Shown here piece by piece: positions 53,512-63,200 of a DNA stretch of 64,000 bases. The stretch spans positions 1-64,000 of the forward strand of contig NZ_PVEN01000019.1 of the NCBI RefSeq assembly GCF_002973525.1. Reading direction: 5' to 3'. Below the pieces are notes generated by a model that saw nothing but the letters and a program-made list of their open reading frames with translations, did no database searches and was not told where the DNA came from. Position numbers and translations under genes: made by a program. Numbering within the stretch: position 1 is the first letter of the stretch; each line of letters starts with the position of its first letter. This DNA comes from Paraburkholderia sp. BL21I4N1. Its GTDB lineage: Bacteria; Pseudomonadota; Gammaproteobacteria; Burkholderiales; Burkholderiaceae.

Positions 53512-54580
53512 CCTGTCCGGTGCGGCGCACGCGGCGTCGCCGTCTCCGTGGCGGCGTACGTGGCAGCGCTTCAAGCGGCAGCGTCTCGGCTACTGGAGCC
53601 TCGTGATCTTCGTGACGCTGTTCGTCATCAGTCTGTTCGGCGAGGTGCTGTCCAACGACCGGCCGCTGATGGTGCGTTACGACGGCCACTATTACTTTCC
53701 GATCGTGAAGGATTATTCGGAAACGCTGTTCGGCGGCGATTTCCCGGCCAAGGCGAACTACCTCGATCCGTATATTCGCTCGCGGCTGGAATCGAACGGC
53801 AACTTCGCGATCTATCCGCCGAATCACTTCAACTACGACACGATCGACTACTTCGCGGCCAACCCGTATCCTGCGCCGCCAACGTCGTCGAACTGGCTTG
53901 GCACGGATCAGTTTGGCCGCGACGTGCTGGCGCGACTGCTGTACGGTTTCCGGCTGTCGGTGTTAATGGCGCTGGCGCTGACGGTGTCCGGTGTGATGAT
54001 CGGCGTGTTGACGGGCGCGGTGCAGGGCTTCTACGGCGGGCGCACCGATCTGATCGGTCAACGCCTGATCGAAATCTGGAGTTCGATGCCCGACCTGTAT
54101 CTGCTCATCATCTTCGCGTCGATTTTCGAACCGACGCTGTGGCTGCTGTTCATCCTGTTGTCCATGTTTGGCTGGCTCGTGCTGTCCGACTACGTGCGCG
54201 CGGAGTTTCTGCGCAACCGTTCGCTCGATTACGTGAAGGCGGCGCGCACCATGGGGCTGTCGAACTGGCAGATCATGTGGCGCCACGTGTTGCCGAACAG
54301 CTTGACGCCGGTCATCACGTTCCTGCCGTTCCGCATGAGCGCGGCGATTCTGTCGCTGACCAGTCTGGACTTTCTGGGCTTGGGTGTGCCGCCGCCGACG
54401 CCGAGCCTCGGCGAGTTGCTGCAGGAAGGCAAGAACAATCTCGACGCGTGGTGGATCTCGGTGTCGGCGTTCGCCGCGCTGGTGATCACGCTGCTGCTGC
54501 TGACCTTCATGGGCGACGCGTTGCGCAACGCGCTCGATACCCGTTCGCGTGGTTCCGCATTCGGCGGAGGTCCGCGATGA
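53465..54580 (+). CDS. yejE: YejE-like permease of the peptide ABC importer
   Basis: A 371-residue permease with an N-terminal cytoplasmic tail, a first membrane segment at about 43-60, the periplasmic domain of YejE (YYFPIVKDYSETLFGGDF, NWLGTDQFGRDVLARLL) and the EAA loop LDYVKAARTMGLSNWQIMWRHVLPN. The start at ATG 53465 overlaps yejB by 47 bases, which is unusually long; no later start codon occurs in the N-terminal tail, so the overlap appears real and would couple translation. The gene ends with ATGA shared with yejF. Confidence 0.88.
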   Translation: MSSSTPASNSTAWTADLSGAAHAASPSPWRRTWQRFKRQRLGYWSLVIFVTLFVISLFGEVLSNDRPLMVRYDGHYYFPIVKDYSETLFGGDFPAKANYLDPYIRSRLESNGNFAIYPPNHFNYDTIDYFAANPYPAPPTSSNWLGTDQFGRDVLARLLYGFRLSVLMALALTVSGVMIGVLTGAVQGFYGGRTDLIGQRLIEIWSSMPDLYLLIIFASIFEPTLWLLFILLSMFGWLVLSDYVRAEFLRNRSLDYVKAARTMGLSNWQIMWRHVLPNSLTPVITFLPFRMSAAILSLTSLDFLGLGVPPPTPSLGELLQEGKNNLDAWWISVSAFAALVITLLLLTFMGDALRNALDTRSRGSAFGGGPR

Positions 54581-56226
54581 GCGCCAAACCCATGCCGAGC
54601 AAAATGCCCAACGGTCGGCCGTTGCTGGAAATCGACCGCTTTTCCGTCAGGTTCGGCGAGAAGGTCGCGGTGCATGAACTGAGCCTGTCGATCGCGCGCG
54701 GCGAGCGTGTCGCGCTGGTCGGCGAATCGGGTTCGGGCAAGAGTGTGACCGCGTTGTCGATTTTGCGTCTGGTCGAACATGCGGAACTGAGCGGCCGCAT
54801 GCTGCTCGATGGTGAAGACCTCTTGCAGAAAACCGAACAGCAGATGCGCGGTCTGCGCGGCGCCGACGTGGCGATGGTGTTTCAGGAGCCGATGACGGCG
54901 CTCAATCCGCTCTTCACGATCGGCAAGCAGATCGCCGAGAGCCTGCGTTTGCACGAAGGCTTGCGGCCCAATGCGGCGCGTCAGCGCGGCATCGAACTGC
55001 TTCGGCGCACGGGCATTCCCGAGCCGGAGCGGCGGATCGACAGCTTTCCGCACCAACTGTCCGGCGGCCAGCGTCAGCGCGCGATGATCGCCATGGCGCT
55101 CGCGTGCCGTCCGCGTTTGCTGCTGGCCGACGAACCGACCACCGCGCTCGACGTCACCGTGCGTCAGCAGATCGTCGATCTGTTGATCTCGTTGCAGGAG
55201 CAGGAAGCGGCGGAACGCGGCATGGCCGTGCTGCTGATTACGCACGACCTGAATCTCGTGAAGCGTTTCGCGCAGCGTGTGGCGGTGATGGAAAAGGGTG
55301 TGCTGGTCGAAACCAATACGACGGAAGCGCTGTTCTCCAATCCGCAGCATCCATACACGCGTCGCCTGCTGGACAGCGAACCGCAGCGCGCGGTCGAACC
55401 GGTCGAGCCGAACGCACCCCGCCTGCTCGAAGTGCAGGGACTCGCGGTCGACTACAGCACGTCCGCGAAAGGCTGGCGTTCGCTGTTCGGCCGCTCGACG
55501 TTCCGTGCGGTGCAGGACGTCGATCTGAGCGTGCGGCGCGGCGAAACGCTTGGCATCGTGGGTGAATCCGGTTCCGGCAAATCGACGCTCGCGGCGACCG
55601 TGCTCGGTCTGCAGCGACCGGCGGCCGGCGCGATTCATATCGACGGTTTGCCGCTCGCCGCGCTGAAAACGGCGAAGTCGCGCCGTGCGCTCTATTCGTG
55701 CATGCAGGTCGTCTTTCAGGACCCGTTCGGTTCGCTATCGCCGCGCATGACGGTCGAGCAGATCATCGGCGAAGGTCTGATCATGCATAGTCCGGAGCTC
55801 GACGCGAAAACACGGCGCGCGCGTATTGGCGGCCTGCTCGAGGAAGTCGGCATGCCCGCGGACACGATGCTGCGCTATCCGCACGAGTTTTCCGGCGGCC
55901 AGCGTCAGCGCATTGCGATCGCTCGTGCGCTCGCCGTCGAGCCGGAACTGCTTGTGCTCGACGAGCCGACCAGCGCGCTCGACGTGTCGATCCAGAAACA
56001 GGTGCTGAATCTACTGACAAATCTGCAGAAAAAGTACAAGCTTAGCTACTTGTTCATTACGCACGATCTGGCGGTGATGCGCGCCATGGCGCACCGCGTG
56101 ATCGTGATGAAGTCGGGGCGCATTGTCGAGGCGGGCGATACGCTCGACGTGCTGCATGCACCGTCGCATCCCTACACGCAGTCGCTGCTGGCCTCTTCGA
56201 TGATCGTGCCGGAGCCGACCGCCTGA
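54577..56226 (+). CDS. yejF: YejF-like double ATPase of the peptide ABC importer
   Basis: A 549-residue protein with two ABC ATPase domains: Walker A GESGSGKS at residue 49 and at 329; signatures LSGGQRQR and FSGGQRQR; Walker B LLLADEP and LLVLDEP. It powers import through YejB/YejE. ATG 54577 follows GGAGG (54566-54570) and overlaps the yejE stop. The longer frame from 53548 overlaps yejE and is rejected. The gene is followed, 23 bases later, by tldD, so importer and protease are probably one transcription unit. Confidence 0.9.
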   Translation: MSAKPMPSKMPNGRPLLEIDRFSVRFGEKVAVHELSLSIARGERVALVGESGSGKSVTALSILRLVEHAELSGRMLLDGEDLLQKTEQQMRGLRGADVAMVFQEPMTALNPLFTIGKQIAESLRLHEGLRPNAARQRGIELLRRTGIPEPERRIDSFPHQLSGGQRQRAMIAMALACRPRLLLADEPTTALDVTVRQQIVDLLISLQEQEAAERGMAVLLITHDLNLVKRFAQRVAVMEKGVLVETNTTEALFSNPQHPYTRRLLDSEPQRAVEPVEPNAPRLLEVQGLAVDYSTSAKGWRSLFGRSTFRAVQDVDLSVRRGETLGIVGESGSGKSTLAATVLGLQRPAAGAIHIDGLPLAALKTAKSRRALYSCMQVVFQDPFGSLSPRMTVEQIIGEGLIMHSPELDAKTRRARIGGLLEEVGMPADTMLRYPHEFSGGQRQRIAIARALAVEPELLVLDEPTSALDVSIQKQVLNLLTNLQKKYKLSYLFITHDLAVMRAMAHRVIVMKSGRIVEAGDTLDVLHAPSHPYTQSLLASSMIVPEPTA

Positions 56227-56248
56227 TCGTTTTCTACGAGACACGTGA

Positions 56249-57685
56249 ATGATTGACGAACGTTGGGCGCAAGCCGCCCGCACGCTGACGAGCCGCGCGG
56301 CGTTCTGGTCGCTGCGCATTGTGGACGAACAGATCGACGATCACGAGATCCGCAACGACATCGCGCAGCCGTTGCGTACCGTGCGCGATCGCGGCGCCAT
56401 GTTGATCGCCTGGGTCGGCGCGGGTTCGGGCTATGCGGCCACCGCGAATCTCACGGCGGCGGGCCTGCAGGCGGCGCTCGATATCGCCACCGCGCGTGCG
56501 CAAGCGAGCGCGGCATTGTCGCTGATCGATCATCGCGAGGTGGCGCGTCCCACCGCCAGCGGCCACTACGTGTCGCCCAATGCGCAACGCGCGTTGCCGG
56601 GCCGCGCCGAATGGCTGGACCTGCTGGCCGCCGAATGCGCGAGTGCCAACCTCGACGCGAAGATTGTCGAGCGCGTGGCGGGTGTGCAGATCACGCATAC
56701 CGACCAGCTCTATATAACCGGCGACGGCGTGCGGATCGACCAGCAATTCCGCTTCGTGATGCCGCAGCTGAGCGTGGCCGCGCATGCGAACGGTGACACC
56801 CAGGTGCGCACGCTCGGCGGCAACTACGGCACGCTCGGGCAGGGCGGTATCGAAGTGCTGGCGCGTTTCGGCTTCGCCGGGTCCGGCGTGCGCGTCGCCA
56901 ATGAAGCGCTGCAATTGCTGGCCGCGCCGAATTGCCCGTCCGGCAAACGCGACCTGCTGCTGATGCCCGATCAGATGATGCTGCAGATTCACGAGTCGAT
57001 CGGTCATCCGCTCGAACTCGACCGCATTCTCGGCGACGAACGCAATTTCGCGGGCTGGAGCTTCGTCAAGCAGGACATGTTCGGCTCGTACCGCTATGGC
57101 TCGGAATTGCTGAACGTCACCTTCGACCCCGAATTGCGCGAGGAAGCCGCTTCGTACGCGTTCGACGACGACGGCACCGTTGCCGACAAGCAGTTCCTGA
57201 TTCGCAACGGCGTGCTCGAACGGCCGCTGGGCGGCGCGCTGTCGCAGCAACGCGCGCGCATGCCGGGCGTGGCGAACTCGCGGGCGTCGAACTGGAACCG
57301 TCCGCCGATCGACCGTATGGCGAACCTGAACATCGAACCCGGCGACCGTTCGCTGGAGCAGATGATAGGCAATATCGAACACGGCATTCTGATGCGCACC
57401 AATACGTCCTGGTCGATCGACGACCATCGCAACAAATTCCAGTTCGGCTGCGAATACGGCCAGTTGATCGAGAACGGCAAGCTCACCCAGGTGGTCAAGC
57501 AGCCGAACTATCGCGGCATCTCGGCGAACTTCTGGCGTAGCCTGAGCGCGGTGGGCAATGCCGGCACGCGCGAGGTGTATGGCACGTCGATGTGCGGTAA
57601 AGGCGAACCGGCGCAGATCATTCGCGTGGGGCATGCGTCGCCGGCTTGCGTGTTTAGCGATATCGACGTGTTCGGAGGCGCCTGA
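56249..57685 (+). CDS. tldD: TldD-like metalloprotease subunit
   Basis: A 478-residue protein of the TldD/PmbA family, close to E. coli TldD (481). The zinc motif HESIGHPLE provides H248, E249 and H253; MCGKGEP carries C449, the expected third ligand. TldD and TldE form a heterodimer that degrades or trims unfolded peptides, matures microcin B17 and processes CcdA. Here the pair sits between a peptide importer and two acetyltransferases, a context that suggests cleavage of imported peptide. The start ATG 56249 is supported only by a weak site. A housekeeping TldD elsewhere in the genome is likely but outside the window. Confidence 0.87.
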   Translation: MIDERWAQAARTLTSRAAFWSLRIVDEQIDDHEIRNDIAQPLRTVRDRGAMLIAWVGAGSGYAATANLTAAGLQAALDIATARAQASAALSLIDHREVARPTASGHYVSPNAQRALPGRAEWLDLLAAECASANLDAKIVERVAGVQITHTDQLYITGDGVRIDQQFRFVMPQLSVAAHANGDTQVRTLGGNYGTLGQGGIEVLARFGFAGSGVRVANEALQLLAAPNCPSGKRDLLLMPDQMMLQIHESIGHPLELDRILGDERNFAGWSFVKQDMFGSYRYGSELLNVTFDPELREEAASYAFDDDGTVADKQFLIRNGVLERPLGGALSQQRARMPGVANSRASNWNRPPIDRMANLNIEPGDRSLEQMIGNIEHGILMRTNTSWSIDDHRNKFQFGCEYGQLIENGKLTQVVKQPNYRGISANFWRSLSAVGNAGTREVYGTSMCGKGEPAQIIRVGHASPACVFSDIDVFGGA

Positions 57686-59046
57686 TGAGCCCGTTCATTG
57701 CTTCGCGCGCCACGACGTCGGTCGACTGGCAGCAGCATTTCACGTCGCTGGCCGACGCGATCGAGCGTTTGCAGCAAGACGGCGAAACCACGCTCAGTTC
57801 GTTTGCCGGAGAACAGTCCGACTTTATCCGCTTCAACACGGGCAAAGTGCGGCAAACCGGCAGCGTGTCGCAAGGCAAGCTGACCTTGCGTTTGATCGAC
57901 GGCGCGCGTCAGGCGTATTCCACGCTGACTGTGTGCGGCGATCTGCGGCAGGACCTCGACGAAGTGAGCGCCGCGCTCGTCACGTTGCGCGAAGGCTTGC
58001 GCGATGCCGCGGACGATCCGCATCTGCTGTTCGATACGTCGACATGGTCGCGCGCCACGCAGCGCTCCGGCAAATTGCCGGAGCCGGACGGCTTGTTGCG
58101 CACCGTCGCGCAAGCGGCGCAAGGGCTCGATTTCGTGGGCTTCTACGCGGGTGGCACGATCGTGCGCGGCTTCGCATCGACGAGCGGCAGCCGCGGCTGG
58201 TACGAAGTCGACAACTTTAACTTCAGCTGGTCGCTGTACGACCCGAGCGGCCGCGCGATCAAAACGACCTACGCCGGCGACGACTGGAGCGACGCGGTAT
58301 TCACGCGCAAGGTCGAGCAGGCGGCCGCGCGTATCGAGGTGCTTGCGCGCACACCGCGCGCTTTGGCGCCGGGCCGCTACCGCGCGTGGATCGCTCCCGC
58401 CGCGCTCGCCGAATTGCTCGGCGTCGCATCGTGGAGCGGTTTTTCCGCACGCGCGCAGGCCAGCTCGCGCAGCGAGCTGTACAAACTGCATGTGGGAGAA
58501 ATCGTAGTCGACCCGCGCGTTTCGATCAGCGAAGATCTGAGTCTCGGCATTACACCCAGCTTCAACGACGACGGCTATCTGCGCGACAGCGTCCCGCTGA
58601 TCGAAGCCGGCCGTAGCGCCGAACGTCTGACCAACGCACGCAGCGCGCGCGAATACGGTTTGACGCCGAACGGTGCGTTGGCGAGCGAGTCGCCAGTGGC
58701 GCTGTCCATGAAAGCCGGCGACCTGCCGGAAGAAGACGTACTGGCGAAAATCGGCACCGGCCTTTATATCGGCAATCTCTGGTACGTGAACTTCTCGGAC
58801 CGGATGAATTGCCGCCTGACCGGCATGACGCGTTTCGCGACCTTCTGGGTGGAAAACGGCGAGATCGTCGCACCGCTCGAAGCCATGCGTTTCGACGACA
58901 GTCTGTACCGGCTGCTCGGCAGCGAACTCGAACAACTCGGCGCGCAGGCCGAACTGCTACTCAGCGACTCGACGTGGGGCGAGCGCGCGACGGGCGGCAT
59001 GCAACTGCCCGGCATTCTGGTGAGGTCCTTCGAATTAACGTTATAG
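57685..59046 (+). CDS. tldE: TldE/PmbA-like partner subunit
   Basis: A 453-residue protein resembling TldE (PmbA), with no HExxxH, as expected for the non-catalytic partner that completes the active-site tunnel. It starts at ATG 57685, one base into the tldD stop, behind GGAGG (57674-57678), so its translation is coupled to tldD. The family features include TFFVENGEIV-like ATFWVENGEIV near the C-terminus and MKAGDLPEEDVL. Residue identity to the canonical pair was not measured. The protein ends LRSFELTL-like, five bases before the next gene. Confidence 0.84.
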   Translation: MSPFIASRATTSVDWQQHFTSLADAIERLQQDGETTLSSFAGEQSDFIRFNTGKVRQTGSVSQGKLTLRLIDGARQAYSTLTVCGDLRQDLDEVSAALVTLREGLRDAADDPHLLFDTSTWSRATQRSGKLPEPDGLLRTVAQAAQGLDFVGFYAGGTIVRGFASTSGSRGWYEVDNFNFSWSLYDPSGRAIKTTYAGDDWSDAVFTRKVEQAAARIEVLARTPRALAPGRYRAWIAPAALAELLGVASWSGFSARAQASSRSELYKLHVGEIVVDPRVSISEDLSLGITPSFNDDGYLRDSVPLIEAGRSAERLTNARSAREYGLTPNGALASESPVALSMKAGDLPEEDVLAKIGTGLYIGNLWYVNFSDRMNCRLTGMTRFATFWVENGEIVAPLEAMRFDDSLYRLLGSELEQLGAQAELLLSDSTWGERATGGMQLPGILVRSFELTL

Positions 59047-59050
59047 GCCT

Positions 59051-59659
59051 ATGGATCAACACTCGAAAACAAAATCAGATTCTGAGAGCCTGCCCGCGGG
59101 ACTGACGCTGCGCGCGTTGCGTCCCACCGACTCGGAGCAATACCACGCCTTGCTGCAGTTGCCGGCGGTGGTCCACGGCAACCCGCACGTACCGTTCGAG
59201 ACGCTCGCGCAAACGCGCGAGTCGATGGCGAAAATCGATCCCACTGCGATCGCCATGGTGGCCACGGTCGGCGACACGCTGGTCGGGATCGCGCAACTGT
59301 CGCCCATGAAAGGGCGCCGCTCGCATGTCGGCTCGTTCAGCATCAGCGTGCACGACGCGTGGCATGGGCGCGGCATCGGCCGCCGCCTGATGGTCGAACT
59401 ACTCGATCTCGCCGACAACTGGCTCGGCCTGCGTCGTCTCGAACTGAACGTATTTGCCGATAATCATGCGGCGCTGGCGCCGTATCACAAGTTCGGCTTC
59501 GAGATCGAAGTGCGTCAGCGTGGTGCGGTTTTGCGACGCGGCGTGCTGATCGACAGTTTCATGATGGCGCGTTTTCACGAACCCGCGCCGCTGATGTCCG
59601 GCCCGCTTGCGTCTCCTTTGAACGCGAACGGCGCGCCACGCAACGGAACGAAGCCATGA
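59051..59659 (+). CDS. GNAT-family N-acetyltransferase, first of two tandem copies
   Basis: The protein has 202 residues. The acetyl-CoA-binding motif A is HDAWHGRGIGRRLM (pyrophosphate-binding loop RGIGRR), motif B has LGLRRLELNVFADN and the end of the fold has YHKFGFE. The closest branch appears to be RimI/phosphinothricin-acetyltransferase-like. Substrates could be an amino group of a peptide fragment or amino acid. The gene starts five bases after tldE and overlaps the second copy by four bases, so it belongs to the same operon. Confidence 0.87.
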   Translation: MDQHSKTKSDSESLPAGLTLRALRPTDSEQYHALLQLPAVVHGNPHVPFETLAQTRESMAKIDPTAIAMVATVGDTLVGIAQLSPMKGRRSHVGSFSISVHDAWHGRGIGRRLMVELLDLADNWLGLRRLELNVFADNHAALAPYHKFGFEIEVRQRGAVLRRGVLIDSFMMARFHEPAPLMSGPLASPLNANGAPRNGTKP

Positions 59660-60219
59660 AGAACGACACGTTGCATGGCAGCGAGGCCACACCGCTCATG
59701 AATGGCATCACGATCAAGGCCTGCGAGCCCGCCGACATGGAAGCGTTCACCGCGATCATGAGCCTGCCCGGTGTCCGGCGCGGCACATTGCAGCTCGGCT
59801 ATCGCAGCGTCGAGCAGATCACCGCGTGGCACGAGCGGCGCCTCGGCAACGGCGTGACGGTCTGCGCATGGCTCGACGGTCAACTGGTCGGCCATGCCGG
59901 GCTGAGTGTCTACCCGCGTGCGCGCTCGCACGGCGCGGAGCTCGGGATCTGCGTGCACGACGCGTATCATGGGCAGGGCGTCGGCACGGCGCTGGTGAGG
60001 GCGCTAGTCGACAGCGCCGACGGTGCGCTCGGTTTGCGCCGCATCGAACTGACGGTGTACGCGGACAACGCGCCGGCCATCGCGCTGTATCGCAAGTTCG
60101 GCTTTGTCGAAGAAGGCTGTTCGCGTGGCTATGCGCTGCGCGACGGCGTGCTGGCCGACGTGCTGCATATGGCGCGGCTCGCCGAGGCGCCCGCTTTCGC
60201 GCCTGTCGCGCCGCTCTGA
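59656..60219 (+). CDS. GNAT-family N-acetyltransferase, second of two tandem copies
   Basis: The protein has 187 residues. Motif A is HDAYHGQGVGTALVRA, with LGLRRIELTVYADN and YRKFGFVEEG downstream, so it is clearly a paralogue of the preceding gene. It starts by ATGA overlap. Duplicated acetyltransferases next to a peptide protease recall MccE-type modification of processed microcin C, which inactivates the toxic product; this is an analogy, not an identification. Confidence 0.87.
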   Translation: MKNDTLHGSEATPLMNGITIKACEPADMEAFTAIMSLPGVRRGTLQLGYRSVEQITAWHERRLGNGVTVCAWLDGQLVGHAGLSVYPRARSHGAELGICVHDAYHGQGVGTALVRALVDSADGALGLRRIELTVYADNAPAIALYRKFGFVEEGCSRGYALRDGVLADVLHMARLAEAPAFAPVAPL

Positions 60220-60231
60220 AAGGACTCACGC

Positions 60232-63200
60232 GTGCCTTTCTTCTTTATCGACCGTCCGGTCTTTGCGTGGATCGTTGCGCTGGCCATCGTCGTGGCAGGC
60301 GCGCTCGCGATTCCGCTCCTGCCGGTGGCGCAGTATCCGCGTCTGGCGCCGCCGCGCATCGTTATCTCCGCGACCTATCCGGGCGCGTCGACCGAGGTCG
60401 TGGACGGCAACGTCGGCAGCATCATCGAGGAGAGTCTCGATGGCGCGGACAACATGCTGTACTACGAGACCACCAGCGACAATCTCGGCAACCTCGAAAT
60501 CGACGCGACCTTCGCACCCGGCACCAATCCGGACATGGCGCTGGTCGACATCCAGAACCGTCTCAAGCAGGTCGAGCCGCGTCTGCCGCAGCAGGTCGTG
60601 CAGCAGGGCATCAGCGTCTTCAAGGCGGCCAATACCTTCCTGATGCTGGTCGCGCTCACTTCCACGGACGGCACGCGCGACTCGGTGCAATTGAGCGACT
60701 ATCTGAGCCGCTATGTATTGCGCGAACTGAAGCGCGCGCCGGGCGTGGGCGCCGCCGAACTGTGGGACGCCGACGAAGCGCTGCGCATCTGGGTCGATCC
60801 CATGAAGCTGCGCGAGTACGGCATCGGCCCGACCGAGGTGAATGCCGCGATCAGTGCGCAGAACGCCACTGTCACCGCAGGGGCGATCGGCGACGCGCCG
60901 TTCGTGCCGGGGCAGCAACTCACGGCATCGGTCAGCGTGAAAGGGCAGCTGGTCTCGCCGGAGGAATTCGGCCAGATCGTCATCAAGGCGCGGCCCGACG
61001 GCTCGGCGGTGCGTCTGCGCGACGTCGCGCGGGTCGAACTCGGGCGCGACAACTACACGTTCTATTCGCGTCTGAACGGCAGGGCGTCGGCCACCGTCGG
61101 CATTCAACTGGGACCGCGCGGCAACGCGCTCGAAACCTCGAATGCAATTCGCGCGCGGCTCGCGGAATTGTCGAAGGGCTTGCCGAGCGGCGTCGCCGTC
61201 GAAATTCCGTTCGACAACGCGCACTTCGTGCAGATCGCCATTCATGAGGTGCTCGTCACGCTCGCGGAAGCCGTGGTGCTGGTGTTCTTCGTGATGTGGC
61301 TGTTTCTGCGCGATCTGCGCTACACGCTGGTGCCGACCGTGGTGATTCCGGTCACGCTGATGGGCGCGTTTCTCGCCATGTACGCGTGCGGTCTGTCGAT
61401 CAACGTCTTCACGATGTTCGGCCTCGTGCTCGCGATCGGCATTCTCGTCGACGACGCGATCGTCGTGGTGGAGAGCGTGCATCGCGTGATGGAAGAAGAG
61501 GGTCTGCCGCCGCGCGAGGCGACTCGCAAGGCGATGTCGCAGATCGGCGGCGCGATTATCGGCGTGACCGCGGTGCTGACCGCGGTATTCGTGCCGATGG
61601 CGTTTTTTCCGGGCGGCGTCGGCGGCATTTACCGGCAATTCGCGGTGGCGATGATCGCGTCGATGCTGGTGTCGTCGTTCATGGCGTTGTCGTTGACGCC
61701 CGCGTTGTGCGCGAATCTGCTGAAGCCGCACACGAAATCGGTGCACCAGCGCGAAGCGCGGCGTGGTCTGCCCGGTTTCGCGGCACGCGCGGCAAGCCGT
61801 TTCACCGCCGGTTTCGATCGCGCCGCGAGCGGCTATCGCGGGCTGACCGCACGCACGTTGCGCCGGGTCGGGCCGATGCTGGCCGTGTATGTCGTGCTGG
61901 TCGGCGTGTGCGGCGCGCTGTATTGGCACATGCCAGGCGGCTTTCTGCCGAGCGAGGACGAAGGCCAGTTGCAGGTCATGGTGCAGTTGCCCGCGGGCGC
62001 GACGCAGGAGCGGACATTGGCCGTGGTGAAGCGCATGGAAGCGATTCTCCACGCCGAGCCGGCGATTGCGAACGTGACCAGTGTGATCGGCTGGAGCTTT
62101 GCTGGCAGTGGGCAGAACGTGGCGATGGGCTTCGTCGAACTCAAGGACTGGGACAAACGCGATACCGACGCGCTGGTGTTGCGCGACCGTCTCAACGAGA
62201 AGTTCGACAAGATTCTAGAGGGCGACGTCGAAGCGCAATTGCCGCCCGCGGTGCCGGGCGTGGGCCATTCGGACGGCTTCGTGTTCCGCCTGGAGGATCG
62301 CGGCGGGGTGGGACTCGACGCGCTGAAGGCCGCGCGCGAGCAACTGTTCGCGCAGGCCAAGGCGAGTCCGGTGCTGGCCTCGGTGCATTCGGAAGATCTG
62401 CCCGACGCGCCGCGCGTGGAGCTCATCATCGACCGGGCCAAAGCATATGCGCTCGGCGTGCAGTTCGAACGCCTCACCGACGTGCTGGGCAGTACTTTCG
62501 GTTCGACCTATATCGACGACTTTCCGGCCGGCGGCCGGATGCGCCGTGTCGTGATTTCCGCCGACGCCGCCACCCGCATGACCGAAGACGATCTGCTCGC
62601 GCTCTCCGTGCCGAACGCGACGGGCGGCATGGTGCCGCTGTCGGCCATCGCAACCCGCCACTGGACCATCGGCCCGGTGATGCTGACGCGCTACAACGGC
62701 TACCCGTCGCTCGACGTGAGCGGCCATGCGGCGCCCGGCTATAGCTCCGGCGCGGCGATGGCGGAGATGGAACGGCTGGCCGCTTCGTTGCCGGTCGGCG
62801 TCAGCTACGACTGGGTCGACGCGGCGCGCGAGGAAACCGCAGCCGCGAAGCTCACGCCGATGCTGATCGGCCTGTCGCTGCTAGCGGTGTTCATGGCGCT
62901 CGCCGCGCTGTACGAGAGCTGGACGATTCCGCTGGCGGTGCTGATGGTCGTGCCGCTCGGCGTGATCGGCGCGGTCAGCGCGGTGCTGCTGCGCGGCATG
63001 CCCAACGACGTGTACTTCAAGGTCGGCATGATTACCGTGATCGGCCTGGCGGCGAAGAACGCGATTCTGATCGTGCAGTTCGCGCGCGATCTGTATCAGC
63101 GTGGCATGCCGTTGTCGCGCGCCGTGACCGAAGCCGCGGGCGCACGCTTCCGGCCGATCGTGATGACATCGGCGGCGTTTCTGCTTGGCGTCGTGCCGCT

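Noticed and set aside
53548-54576. N-terminal extension of the YejF frame
   Set aside because: It lies inside yejE in another frame, and a good start with GGAGG is present at 54577.
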